From contig DASTHI010000050.1 of the NCBI GenBank assembly GCA_035718275.1, positions 1-64,000 on the forward strand: a stretch of DNA of 64,000 bases, given 5' to 3'. The stretch comes from Pseudolabrys sp035718275. Lineage in GTDB: Bacteria; Pseudomonadota; Alphaproteobacteria; Rhizobiales; Xanthobacteraceae. A program made the translations under genes and the position numbers. Each line of letters starts with the position of its first letter. The stretch's first letter is position 1. The notes below the pieces were generated by a model. The model was not told the origin of the DNA. It was given only the letters and a program-made list of their open reading frames with translations, and made no database searches. Shown here one piece after another: positions 23,180 to 31,578 of this stretch.

Positions 23180-25114
23180 TCAGTTCGCTGATTCAAGCCA
23201 TTGCAGAAAGCGGCCGCCTGCGATCCCGCGAGTCAGCGCGAGATTGTATTCCCGGAATACATCCTGTCTCTCCCATCCGGATTGAGGCCAGGTCCTGATC
23301 GCGGACTCCAGACGCGGAAGATCGATTATTCTGCGAGCCAGCTTGGATTTTGCGAGCGCAGCGACTTGACACGAGAGCGACTTGCGGTCGGCCGCAAGCT
23401 TTTCGTACCAATCCGCAGCCTGCAGGCCCCGCGAGTGATTGGTCAGAACGGCCTCCGGCAGGAGGCCCCACATGGCGCGACGCACAAGCGAGCGGTCTAT
23501 CCCTTCAGCAAGGAACTGTTCGGGCGGGATTCCGAAGCAGTAGGAGACGACATCGATATCGGCGGTTGGATCGCGCACCTCAACTTCCGTTACGGCCTTT
23601 TCTGCAGCTTGCCAGTCGCCCAGATAATCGACGGAGGCCAAGCCTCTCTCGCGCTCGTTGCATCGTGCCCGGTAAAGGAAATCGTGACCAAGTTTTTTGG
23701 CCCGCACCTCTACCGCCATCGCATTCGCAAAATCCTCGCGAACAGGCGAGTGGCTTTGCCACACTGGGCTTGTTCCCCGTTGCCGTCGATCAATACGGTC
23801 GCTTACACAGAGGGGCACTATTGGCTCGAGCAGAAGCTTTCTGAAGGCGACCCAGCGGGAATAGGGCGTGCTACGGTAATAGAGTTGCCATTGGCGATAG
23901 GCGAGCAGCAACCGACCGCGCAGGAGATGAGAAGCGGTTTGTGACCATCCGTCCCAGCTGATCGTGTAATTGCCATAGAGGCCGCCGAGAAGCACGCGGC
24001 AGTTCTGCTGCCGTGCGCGCCTGAGAAGCCGAAGAATCCAAGCGAAATTTGTCGGATTGCGAACCGGTGCGTTAAGGGCGATGAAGAAGCGGTCCAGCTC
24101 GGCAAAATCGTCGCATTCATTATTGTGAACATACTGCACGTCGATATTGCCGAGCCGTGCCGCAGTTGCCTCGACAAGTGGTGTTTCGTCCGCATAAGAG
24201 CCGCTCGGCACCGGGCCAGTAAAGCCGCGACGGGGAACGCCCGTAAACGCGGGCAGCCTCTGATTTCTTTCCGCAAGAGCCCGCGCTGCAAGCGCGGAGA
24301 CAGATGAAGAATCCAAACCGCCACTCAGTAGCGTACCGATGCTGTGCAAGCTGCGCATCTGTCGCCGCACGGCCCGATCGAGATGCTCGCGCAACGCTTC
24401 GGCATAATCCGCATCTGACCTCATCCTCACCGGAGCTGCATCGCGAATCGTCCAATACTGCTCGAAGCTGATGGAGCCATCTGCCGCCACCTTCATCAGA
24501 TGCGCCGGCGGGATTCGAAAGATGTTGCGGTATATTGTGTTCACATGGTCGGCATGATTGAGGACAAAGAAATCGGCGATTTTTTCCTCGCGCAGCTCTC
24601 GGGGCACATCGCCGAAGGCAAATAGCCCGCCTGGCATGGTCGCAAATCGAAATGAACGGCTGTCGCGATGCCACATCGCAACATTGAGTCCGAGATGGTC
24701 GCGCGCGAGCGTCAGTGATCTTTTGCGTCGATCCCATATGGCGATTGCAAATGGTCCCCGCAGAATTGGAAACACCCGATCGCCCATTTTCTCCCAAGCA
24801 AACAGCAGGAGACGCGAGTCTGACCAATCAGCGGCGACTTTCTGATTTAGTCCAGCGGAGGCCAGCAATTCATCCCGGTTATCGATGCGCAGATCCGCGC
24901 TGATGATGTTGCCGGCGGCGCCTTTTGTGGGCTGATGATCGTGCCGATCTTCCGGAGTCATGCGCATGAGAGCATGAACGAATCCCACAGGACCTTGCGT
25001 CATTATTCCTGACCGGTCCGGTCCGTACTGATGAAGGGCGCTTGCCACGCGTTCGAGATCCTGGCGCCTGACATTCGCGCCATCAAGACGAATGATGCCG
25101 CCAATTGCGCTCAT
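23180..25114 (-). CDS. Asparagine-synthetase-like protein (lasso cyclase C type)
   Basis: A 644-residue AsnB-like protein. The N-terminus is MSAIGGIIRLDG, so the glutaminase Cys of true AsnB (MCGI) is absent. The glutaminase-fold domain fills about 1-200. The synthetase domain has the ATP PP-loop LLSGGLDSSS near residue 265; the usual GxGGDE segment is replaced by LLGGLYGNYTISWDG. This matches lasso-peptide C proteins, which adenylate a side-chain carboxylate to close the macrolactam ring. Its ATG overlaps the B2 stop (ATGA), and it is the last gene of a four-gene minus-strand unit with B2, PqqD and a candidate precursor. Confidence 0.85.
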   Translation of the reverse strand: MSAIGGIIRLDGANVRRQDLERVASALHQYGPDRSGIMTQGPVGFVHALMRMTPEDRHDHQPTKGAAGNIISADLRIDNRDELLASAGLNQKVAADWSDSRLLLFAWEKMGDRVFPILRGPFAIAIWDRRKRSLTLARDHLGLNVAMWHRDSRSFRFATMPGGLFAFGDVPRELREEKIADFFVLNHADHVNTIYRNIFRIPPAHLMKVAADGSISFEQYWTIRDAAPVRMRSDADYAEALREHLDRAVRRQMRSLHSIGTLLSGGLDSSSVSALAARALAERNQRLPAFTGVPRRGFTGPVPSGSYADETPLVEATAARLGNIDVQYVHNNECDDFAELDRFFIALNAPVRNPTNFAWILRLLRRARQQNCRVLLGGLYGNYTISWDGWSQTASHLLRGRLLLAYRQWQLYYRSTPYSRWVAFRKLLLEPIVPLCVSDRIDRRQRGTSPVWQSHSPVREDFANAMAVEVRAKKLGHDFLYRARCNERERGLASVDYLGDWQAAEKAVTEVEVRDPTADIDVVSYCFGIPPEQFLAEGIDRSLVRRAMWGLLPEAVLTNHSRGLQAADWYEKLAADRKSLSCQVAALAKSKLARRIIDLPRLESAIRTWPQSGWERQDVFREYNLALTRGIAGGRFLQWLESAN

Positions 25115-25533
25115 CGGGACATTGCCGAGACCGTTCTCGGCTTTCCGAACTCGGCTATGCGCGTAAATCGATCATTCTTTGGATCGCCGACAATTTTTTT
25201 ATCACCGACCTCGACCCATGCATGAGCCGCAAGGTCCTGATCTTCGCGGGCAACCGCAAGACAAATGCTGCTGGCGATGCCACGACGCCGCAACATGGCA
25301 TGTGCAGCAAGTGCAGATGGCAGACATGGTGCAGGCCATTTTGCCGCAATTGTCTGGACCGCCCAGGCGATCCATCCAACCTCATCGCCGGCAAAACGTG
25401 AACTTCGTTTGAGCGGACGATCGACCCAGGCGAAGACACGCGCCGGGGCGATCACGCGAAGTGCGATTCGTGCCAAAAGGAGCATCACAAAAGCTTCACG
25501 CAAGTAGAGGCGCCGTCTGGCCTGCAATTTCAT
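25111..25533 (-). CDS. Lasso peptide biosynthesis B2 protein (transglutaminase-like leader protease)
   Basis: A 140-residue protein of the Transglut_core3 type. The Cys of PCLPSALAAHAML and the His of DLAAHAWVEVG are the papain-like catalytic pair that cuts the leader peptide. The N-terminal LYLREAFVMLLLARIAL is the usual helical cap. ATG 25533 overlaps the PqqD stop in ATGA and is favoured over the frame start at 25557. It shares another ATGA overlap with the cyclase gene. Confidence 0.85.
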   Translation of the reverse strand: MKLQARRRLYLREAFVMLLLARIALRVIAPARVFAWVDRPLKRSSRFAGDEVGWIAWAVQTIAAKWPAPCLPSALAAHAMLRRRGIASSICLAVAREDQDLAAHAWVEVGDKKIVGDPKNDRFTRIAEFGKPRTVSAMSR

Positions 25534-25853
25534 TGGGCTTTCTCGACGGCAATGCATCGAACGAGTTGTTCGGCGAGCAGCAACTGCAGAAACCTGATGA
25601 CGTCAGAGGCGGGCGTTTCCGCCTCTAAACGGTAATGCAACGAGAGCTCTTGCAGAATCTCTTTAATGCTGCGCGGCGTGGACAGCATCGCCCAGATTTC
25701 GCTCGCAACTTTGTTGAGATCAAAATAGGAGCCAGCTTTCAGGCTGAGAACGACGATACGACCGTCGACTTCGGTGGCTGAAAGTCCGGTTTCCTGAACG
25801 AGAGTGCTGCTAAGGCTCAGGCTCAAGACCACACTCCTGTTGCGCGGTCTCAC
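25530..25853 (-). CDS. PqqD-family leader-recognition protein (lasso B1)
   Basis: A protein of about 100 residues with a PqqD/RRE winged-helix fold: ATEVDGRIVVLSLKAGSYFDLNKVASEIWAML then SIKEILQELSLHYRLE and VIRFLQLLLAEQLV. Such B1 proteins bind the leader of the precursor and deliver it to B2. The start is uncertain: GTG 25853 is the longest reading, while TTG 25826 follows AGGAG at better spacing. It lies 75 bp downstream of the candidate precursor and is coupled to B2. Confidence 0.85.
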   Translation of the reverse strand: MRPRNRSVVLSLSLSSTLVQETGLSATEVDGRIVVLSLKAGSYFDLNKVASEIWAMLSTPRSIKEILQELSLHYRLEAETPASDVIRFLQLLLAEQLVRCIAVEKAQ

Positions 25854-25927
25854 TTTATCGTTGCGGAATGTTCCAGACGAGACAGAACCGCACCGGATTT
25901 CCGATTCTCAGACTGCGCCCAATGCGC

Positions 25928-26152
25928 TTATTTTTCCGGCCTGGACGACATTGGCAGCGCCATTTCAAAAGAAAAGCCGAGCTTCGAATGTGGCTGACCC
26001 GGCGATGGGGGTTCAGCCATGGGGGAACCTTGCGCGTCGACGGACTGGGGAAATGATCTTGTGCCGGTTGCAATCGGCAGTTTTCTGAAGGCGGGCGCCT
26101 CCCAGGCGGGACGAACTTCCGAGGCGCTTGGGCCAGCATCTTTTGGCCGCAT
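25928..26152 (-). CDS. Candidate lasso-type RiPP precursor
   Basis: A 74-residue peptide, first gene of the B1-B2-C unit. The N-terminal part contains WEAPAFRKLPIATGTR, which resembles the YxxPxLxxxG/WxxP leader motif recognised by PqqD-like B1 proteins. The downstream part is Pro/Ser-rich and ends KLGFSFEMALPMSSRPEK. The core cannot be set with confidence. A 9-residue ring from Thr31 to Asp39 (Thr29 at leader position -2) and an 8-residue ring from Ser56 to Glu63 are both possible, and neither begins with the usual Gly. ATG 26152 follows TGGAGG. The role rests on position and leader motif. Confidence 0.6.
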   Translation of the reverse strand: MRPKDAGPSASEVRPAWEAPAFRKLPIATGTRSFPQSVDAQGSPMAEPPSPGQPHSKLGFSFEMALPMSSRPEK

Positions 26153-26338
26153 TGTGACCTCCACAAGACCTCTAGCTTCTTATGAGATCAGATTAATGAT
26201 GGCAAGAAGTCGTAAAAACCCGCTTTATCAGGCGCTTGGCACCGCATATTGTGCATGATACGCTTTTTCAGCCTTTAGGGGGAGTTCGGCAGATTGCCGG
26301 GCAGGTCGGCCAGCCTGAAAAATGAGAAAGGATCGGCC

Positions 26339-26881
26339 ATGGCACAGGAATCAACCACGTCGACGAGCGAGACACTTGAAGAAACGATCGCCGAAGGCGC
26401 TTCGCGCGACGAAATGGCGCTGAATCTGGTCAACCGCTTCGCGTTGTGGGCGGGGGTCGCGGGGCTTATTCCTGTGCCCGTAGTCGATACCGTGGCTGTC
26501 GGCGGGCTGCAGATCCAGATGGTGCGACGTCTGTCACAGATCTACGATGTGCCTTTCACCGAAAACCGCACAAAGGCGATCATAGCCAGCCTGGCTGGCT
26601 CACTCATTCCGGCGACAAGCGGAATCGGCGCGGCCAGCCTTCTCAAGGCAATTCCAGTTCTAGGAACGATTACCGCTGGTTTCGTGATGCCAGCTCTTTC
26701 GGCCGGCGCGACTTATGCTATCGGCAAGGCCTTTATTCAGCACTTTGCGTCAGGTGGCACGCTGCTGGACTTCAATCCGCCGGATTATCGCGATTTCATC
26801 AAGGCGCAGCGGGACATGTGGGACTCGCGCAGGGCGGGGAAAACGAAATCCGGCCCCGAAGCGACGACGGCGAATGGTTGA
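26339..26881 (+). CDS. YcjF-like (DUF697) membrane protein, copy 1
   Basis: A 180-residue protein with a soluble N-terminal segment and a DUF697-type hydrophobic domain: FALWAGVAGLIPVPVVDTVAVGG, QMVRRLSQIYDVPFTENRTKAI, LAGSLIPATSGIG and FIQHFASGGTLLDFNPPDYRDF. Three or four membrane-associating helices are predicted. Function is unknown; members occur with GTPases and stress systems. It opens a same-strand block and has a close paralog at the block's other end. ATG 26339 follows GAAAGGA. It is divergent from the lasso-type operon. Confidence 0.82.
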   Translation: MAQESTTSTSETLEETIAEGASRDEMALNLVNRFALWAGVAGLIPVPVVDTVAVGGLQIQMVRRLSQIYDVPFTENRTKAIIASLAGSLIPATSGIGAASLLKAIPVLGTITAGFVMPALSAGATYAIGKAFIQHFASGGTLLDFNPPDYRDFIKAQRDMWDSRRAGKTKSGPEATTANG

Positions 26882-26935
26882 GCGTGTTCGCTTTGTAGCC
26901 TGACATGGGTCAGCTTCGGCAAAGATGAGTGGCTG

Positions 26936-27118
26936 ATGGTCGAAGCGCTCCTCTATGTCACGTTCTGCGCCTTGACGGGGCTTTTGGGAATCGATCGCCG
27001 GATAGGCTTTTTCGGGACGTTTTTCCTCGCGATCGTCACGACACCATTTATCGTTTTGCCGCTCTTGCTGCTCACGTCTCCGTCGAGGCGAACTGGCTTG
27101 CAGCGGCGAAATTCATAG
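26936..27118 (+). CDS. Small two-helix membrane protein
   Basis: A 60-residue protein with two hydrophobic segments (ALLYVTFCALTGLLGI and FFGTFFLAIVTTPFIVLPLLLLT) and a basic tail. It lies 54 bp after the first YcjF gene and 82 bp before the exporter gene, so it is likely co-transcribed. Function unknown; possibly an accessory subunit of the exporter. Confidence 0.55.
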   Translation: MVEALLYVTFCALTGLLGIDRRIGFFGTFFLAIVTTPFIVLPLLLLTSPSRRTGLQRRNS

Positions 27119-27200
27119 ATCGCGGGTGCGGTCATGGGGGAGACACAAGCGCTGAATTTGCGTCGTTGCGTGTCGGTGTGAACGGAAAGACATCGTAGTC

Positions 27201-28826
27201 ATGTCCTTCCTGCAGCTTGTCCGCCGTGAGATGCACGGTTCCCTTGCACGGCTGCTGGTCATGGCCGGACTCGGCGGCATCAGCACTGCGGCAATTCTTG
27301 CTGCCATCAATGCTGGTCTTCAGGGAACCGGCAGTCTATGGGCAACCATGCTGTTTCTGGTTGCGCTGTTCCTGTTCGTCAAAACTCAGTACTACGTGAC
27401 CATCACGACGACGGCCGAGATCGAAGCCATTATTCACAAAATACGTCTGCGCTTGATGGACCATATCCGGCGCTCGGAGTTGCTGTCGATCGAGGGCATT
27501 GGCCGCGCAAGGATTGTCGCCGCCATAACCACCGACACCGCCATACTGACCCAGGCAAGCAACATGCTTTGCTTCTCGATTCAGGGGGCGGTACTGATTT
27601 TTTTCGTCGCAATCTACGTCGCCTTTCTGTCGATAGCGGCGATCATAACGACCGTGCTCATCATTGGTGTTGCGGGAATCATCTTTCACTACAAGAACAA
27701 GCGGCTGGCAGCGGAAAAGCAAAAATCGGCGCAGTGGGAGGGACGTTTTTTCGACCGCCTGACGGACTTTCTCGACGGCTTCAAGGAGGTGCGGCTCAAC
27801 GTGGCGCGCAGCGTCGATCTCTTCGAAGATGCAAGCGAGGTTTCCAGAACGGCGGCGAATATCAAGATCAAGAGCCAAGCCGAAACTTTCAAGCTGATCG
27901 TCACGTCGCAAATCTCGATGTACGTTCTGATTGGTGCAGTCGTTTTCGTCGCTCCCTATTTCAGCGAGGCATTGGGCGGACTGACTTTGACCAAGACGAC
28001 GACCGCTCTCATGTTCATCGTAGGGGCCTGTTTCGGGCTCGTTCAGTCGATCCCGATCTTGACCAACGCGAATGCCGCGGCAGATCGGATCGAGGAACTC
28101 GAAAGGGAATTGCAAGCGACAGCTTCCGAGCTGGAAGTTGAAGGAGCTGAACGGCCGAGTCAGTTCCACAGTATAGAGATGAAAGGAATCGAATTCAGTT
28201 ACACCGACAGGTTCTCGGACAAGGCATTCAAGATCGGTCCGATCGATTTCAGTCTCCGGCCGGGTGAGCTTGTATTCATCACTGGCGGCAACGGCTCAGG
28301 AAAATCGACGTTCCTGCGTGTCTTCGCGGGCCTATATCCCCCCGATGCGGGAGAAATTCGTCTCGACGGTCGGTTGATCACCCGAGAGAACCGCGACACC
28401 TACCGTTCGTTGATGTCGGCAATATTTTTCGACTATCATCTTTTCCGCAAGCTCTACGGCGTGCCCGAGCCGGAGCCCGGCGAGCTCGATCGCCTATTGC
28501 ACCAGTTCCGGCTGGCCGAAAAGACAGGGCTTGTCGGAGGTGAGTTCCGCACGCTCGACCTGTCCGGTGGGCAGCGCAGGCGGCTCGCACTCATTGTAAG
28601 TCTGCTCGAAAAGCGACCCATTCTTCTGCTGGACGAGTGGACGGCAGAGCAAGATCCTGAATTCAGGCGTAAATTCTACGATGAATTTTTGCCCGACCTG
28701 ATGCGGGCTGGAGCGACCGTGGTGGTCATCACGCATGATGATCGATATCTCGACGAGCTACATTTACCTGCGCGGAGAATTCGCATGGACGAAGGCCGGA
28801 TAGTCGAGCAGCATTTGATTTCCTAG
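27201..28826 (+). CDS. Cyclic-peptide-export-type ABC transporter (fused membrane and ATPase domains)
   Basis: A 541-residue half-transporter. Five or six transmembrane helices fill about 1-290. The nucleotide-binding domain has Walker A GGNGSGKST (near 361), signature LSGGQRRRLAL (near 454), Walker B ILLLDEW (near 474) and the switch His in VVVITHDD. The architecture and the FDYHLF segment match the PvdE/SyrD cyclic-peptide exporter family, which acts as a dimer in the inner membrane. It lacks the C39 peptidase of LanT-type exporters. It is a candidate exporter for the lasso-type or lanthipeptide products of the same island; this is inferred from family and proximity. Confidence 0.88.
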   Translation: MSFLQLVRREMHGSLARLLVMAGLGGISTAAILAAINAGLQGTGSLWATMLFLVALFLFVKTQYYVTITTTAEIEAIIHKIRLRLMDHIRRSELLSIEGIGRARIVAAITTDTAILTQASNMLCFSIQGAVLIFFVAIYVAFLSIAAIITTVLIIGVAGIIFHYKNKRLAAEKQKSAQWEGRFFDRLTDFLDGFKEVRLNVARSVDLFEDASEVSRTAANIKIKSQAETFKLIVTSQISMYVLIGAVVFVAPYFSEALGGLTLTKTTTALMFIVGACFGLVQSIPILTNANAAADRIEELERELQATASELEVEGAERPSQFHSIEMKGIEFSYTDRFSDKAFKIGPIDFSLRPGELVFITGGNGSGKSTFLRVFAGLYPPDAGEIRLDGRLITRENRDTYRSLMSAIFFDYHLFRKLYGVPEPEPGELDRLLHQFRLAEKTGLVGGEFRTLDLSGGQRRRLALIVSLLEKRPILLLDEWTAEQDPEFRRKFYDEFLPDLMRAGATVVVITHDDRYLDELHLPARRIRMDEGRIVEQHLIS

Positions 28827-28855
28827 CCTAAGGGCGTGGATGAGGGAGGCCGGCA

Positions 28856-30115
28856 ATGGTGGCGTATTATGTGGATCAGGCTGAGAGCACGCCCCAGAAT
28901 GTGCGCGCTTTCCGCCGGTTTGTTCGCCGGCATTTCCCCAGTCTGACCATCACGCTGCTTGCGATCATGCTGCTCGCCACGTTTCTCTTTCCTTTTGTCG
29001 TCATCACTGTGCCGAGTGGCATGGTCGGCGTTCTGTGGAAACGCTTCAACAGTTATGACCCCTACTGCTGGTGCTTTGTGGGCCGGGGTACCATTGTCGA
29101 TCCACGCGAACTCAGGGACGAGGGGCTCCATCTCATCTGGCCTTGGGACAGGTTGTTTCTCTATAACCTTCGGCTGCAGTCGAGGACGCAAGTCTACAAC
29201 GCGATCAGCAAGGATGGCGTCAGCGTCAATGCTCAAATCAACATGCGTTATCAATTGCTGCACAATTATGTCGGCGTGCTGCACAAGTTTATTGGGCCGA
29301 ATTATCTTTATTCCGTCGTAGATCCTGAAATCGGCAGCCGGGCGCGAGAGGTTATTGCTCAATACACCGCGCAGGAGGTGTATACCTCGCGCGACCAGAT
29401 ACAGGAAAAGATCAGGCAGGAAGCAGTGAAGAGCCTGGCCACGCACTTGAACAGTCTCGTCCAGCCGGAGGCGATGGAGCAACCCGATCCCAAGCACTAC
29501 AATGACTTTTTGCAGAACTCGATCCAGATCATCGACACATTGGTGCTCAGCATCGAACTGCCGCCTCCGATCGTTGCTGCGATCAATCGGCAGACGCAGC
29601 AGTTTTACGAGATTCAGGAATACAAATACCGGGTCGAGCGCGAGGCTCAGGAATCGACGCGCAAGCAGATCGAGGCGAACGGCATCGCTGCATTCCAGCG
29701 GACTGTCAGTCAGGGTATTTCCGATTCATATCTGCGCTGGCGCGGAATCGAGGCTACACTTGCGCTCGCTCAATCCCCGAATTCGAAGATCGTCGTGATC
29801 GGAAGTGGGAAAGACGGGCTGCCGATCATTCTCGGAAACGTGGATAGTCCGGCATCGGTATCGCCCAAACAGCAGGACGGTGTGTCCAAGTCCGGCAAGA
29901 ACTCGGCAATCCCATCTCTCGACAGTGTTCCGCCGGGCTCGAACGCCGAAGCGACCGGCGCGGATTCCTCTGTGCCGAAGGCGAAAGATGATCAGGCCGG
30001 CTCAGGCGGTCAACTTGATGTTTCTCGCCTGAAATCGTTCATTCCATCCATTCCCGATTGGCTGAATCCAACATCCGGGGCGCGCCCTGCGGAAACTGCG
30101 AAGCCGCGTCAATAA
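28856..30115 (+). CDS. SPFH/Band-7 (prohibitin-like) membrane protein
   Basis: A 419-residue protein with one N-terminal transmembrane helix (ITLLAIMLLATFLFPFVVITV) followed directly by an SPFH domain starting VPSGMVGVLW and containing DEGLHLIWPWDRLFLYNLRLQ. A coiled-coil region (EYKYRVEREAQESTRKQIEA) and a disordered Pro/Ser-rich C-terminus follow. SPFH proteins assemble into large rings that organise membrane microdomains or regulate proteases and transporters. ATG 28856 follows GAGGGAGG. It is 29 bp after the exporter, so the two are likely co-expressed. Confidence 0.85.
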   Translation: MVAYYVDQAESTPQNVRAFRRFVRRHFPSLTITLLAIMLLATFLFPFVVITVPSGMVGVLWKRFNSYDPYCWCFVGRGTIVDPRELRDEGLHLIWPWDRLFLYNLRLQSRTQVYNAISKDGVSVNAQINMRYQLLHNYVGVLHKFIGPNYLYSVVDPEIGSRAREVIAQYTAQEVYTSRDQIQEKIRQEAVKSLATHLNSLVQPEAMEQPDPKHYNDFLQNSIQIIDTLVLSIELPPPIVAAINRQTQQFYEIQEYKYRVEREAQESTRKQIEANGIAAFQRTVSQGISDSYLRWRGIEATLALAQSPNSKIVVIGSGKDGLPIILGNVDSPASVSPKQQDGVSKSGKNSAIPSLDSVPPGSNAEATGADSSVPKAKDDQAGSGGQLDVSRLKSFIPSIPDWLNPTSGARPAETAKPRQ

Positions 30116-30239
30116 TGTTTACCAGGAGAATTTCACAAACTGCGGTGGCAGCGTTTCGGATTGCCTTCGAAGGCGGAAATCAGCAAATATTTGCAAAACG
30201 TGGGGTTGATAAAGTGAACGCGTGCAGGGGGATCGGGAC

Positions 30240-30779
30240 GTGAGCGACACCACCCGCTCGACTCAACCGGCCTCGAAAAGATCTCTGACCTATCGTTTGT
30301 TTGCCACGCGGGAGGGTCGCTATTTGCTGCTCACCGCGGTGATGGGCGCGATCGTCGGTTATCTCGTCGGCATCAACACGGCGTATATGGAAATGTCCTC
30401 CGTCAAGCTGCTGCTGCAGCAGAGCCGGTCAGAAAATCAGAAAATGAAAAGCGATATGGCCGGGGAAAATGCCAGAGCAGCCGCCATGGAAGGCACTATT
30501 GCGAAGCTCCGCTCCGACTTGGAAGATTTGGTCCCAGCGGAAAACACCTACAACATCAAATCCAATCAGTCGCTGATTGTCGCTGACGGCCGGCTGACGG
30601 TGGGAGTGGTCGGGCCTCCGGCAGCCGAAGGGGTCACGCTCAACATCAACGGTAAGCGCCAAACATTGGCGCCCGGCGACGCCATCAATGTGCCAGTGGG
30701 TACCGCGAACTGCCGGGTAGGACTGCAGTCATTCGACATGTTCAGGGCCCTCGTAACAGCCTCCTGCGGGACGCGGTAA
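30240..30779 (+). CDS. Membrane coiled-coil protein of unknown function
   Basis: A 179-residue protein with one transmembrane helix near residues 28-50 (LLLTAVMGAIVGYLVGI), a coiled coil (VKLLLQQSRSENQKMKSDMAGENARAAAME partly), and a C-terminal beta-rich domain with two Cys (ANCRVGLQ, TASCGTR). The start is GTG 30240, after GGGGG; an earlier in-frame GTG at 30222 is less well placed. A bitopic protein between the SPFH and ParA genes could link the two; this is inference. Confidence 0.65.
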   Translation: MSDTTRSTQPASKRSLTYRLFATREGRYLLLTAVMGAIVGYLVGINTAYMEMSSVKLLLQQSRSENQKMKSDMAGENARAAAMEGTIAKLRSDLEDLVPAENTYNIKSNQSLIVADGRLTVGVVGPPAAEGVTLNINGKRQTLAPGDAINVPVGTANCRVGLQSFDMFRALVTASCGTR

Positions 30780-30927
30780 AATCGCCTGGGAAGCCCGGAT
30801 TGGGCTGTCAGCAAGCAGTGTTCGCCGGGGGAAAACGCATGCGCTCCGGGGGCCTCAGAGCGGAGAAGGCTAGAATCCGTTAGCATTACGAGCCGATTCG
30901 CCAGAACTTGTGAGAGGCAGGTGAGCC

Positions 30928-31575
30928 ATGAGGCAAATCATTACTGTTGCAACCATGAAAGGTGGCAGCGGCAAGAGCACAGTGGCAAGTTGTCTGGGAA
31001 TTCATTGGCAGCTCGCGGGCCGCAATCCAGTGATTATCGATGCGGATCCGCAACGCTCCATTTCGCGCTTGGCATTGCGGGAGCGTGCCCTCGGCGGCAT
31101 CGAAATTATCGAAGATTCATCGGTGGAGGCCTGGAGAACCGCGCGAAAAGTCGCCGCCGCCGGTCGCCAGGTCGTGATCGATACCGCCGGATTTCGATCC
31201 GAAACGACATTGGCCTGCATTGCCGCGGCGGATTTTCTGCTTGTACCCGTCAAGGCTTCGCCCCTGGACATTGATCGCATGATGGATACGCTCAACTCGT
31301 TGCTCGAAGCAGCCGGCAGTCGCCGGCCCTTGTATCGATGCGTGCTCACGCAGACGACGAGAGACTCGGTTATTGCGAAACATGTTCGCTCCGAGCTAAT
31401 TGAGGCAGGATTCCCGGTCCTCAAAACTGAAATGAATAATCGGGTGATCTATACCGAAGCTGCGCTCTGGGGTGCAACGCCGACGCTCATCGAGCCGGCC
31501 GGGGCAGCTGCGCGCGAAATTGCCGCAATCGCGGCGGAAATTGACTTGCTGACCGGCCTGCAAGTAGCGGCCTGA
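30928..31575 (+). CDS. ParA-family ATPase
   Basis: A 215-residue ParA/MinD-type ATPase with deviant Walker A KGGSGKST (residues 11-18), Walker A' DADPQRS and the DTAGFRSE motif. Such proteins position cargo such as plasmids, chromosome regions or protein clusters. No parB gene or parS-like sequence is seen nearby, so the cargo is more likely a protein or membrane complex than DNA. ATG 30928 follows AGGCAGGTGAG. Only 3 bp separate it from the second YcjF gene. Confidence 0.88.
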   Translation: MRQIITVATMKGGSGKSTVASCLGIHWQLAGRNPVIIDADPQRSISRLALRERALGGIEIIEDSSVEAWRTARKVAAAGRQVVIDTAGFRSETTLACIAAADFLLVPVKASPLDIDRMMDTLNSLLEAAGSRRPLYRCVLTQTTRDSVIAKHVRSELIEAGFPVLKTEMNNRVIYTEAALWGATPTLIEPAGAAAREIAAIAAEIDLLTGLQVAA

Positions 31576-31578
31576 CCG

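Noticed and set aside
26019..26258. A 79-residue plus-strand frame overlapping the lasso-type precursor
   Set aside because: Lies antisense to the precursor and has no good ribosome site; the precursor frame has GGAGG, a leader motif and operon position.
27201..28826. Exporter as a dedicated LanT for the lanthipeptides
   Set aside because: It has no C39 peptidase domain, is 6 kb from LanM and closer to the lasso-type operon. Its cargo cannot be assigned from sequence.
30928..31575. ParA as part of a plasmid or chromosome partition locus
   Set aside because: No ParB gene or parS-like 16-bp palindrome nearby; the gene sits in a membrane-protein operon, so a DNA-partition role is not supported.
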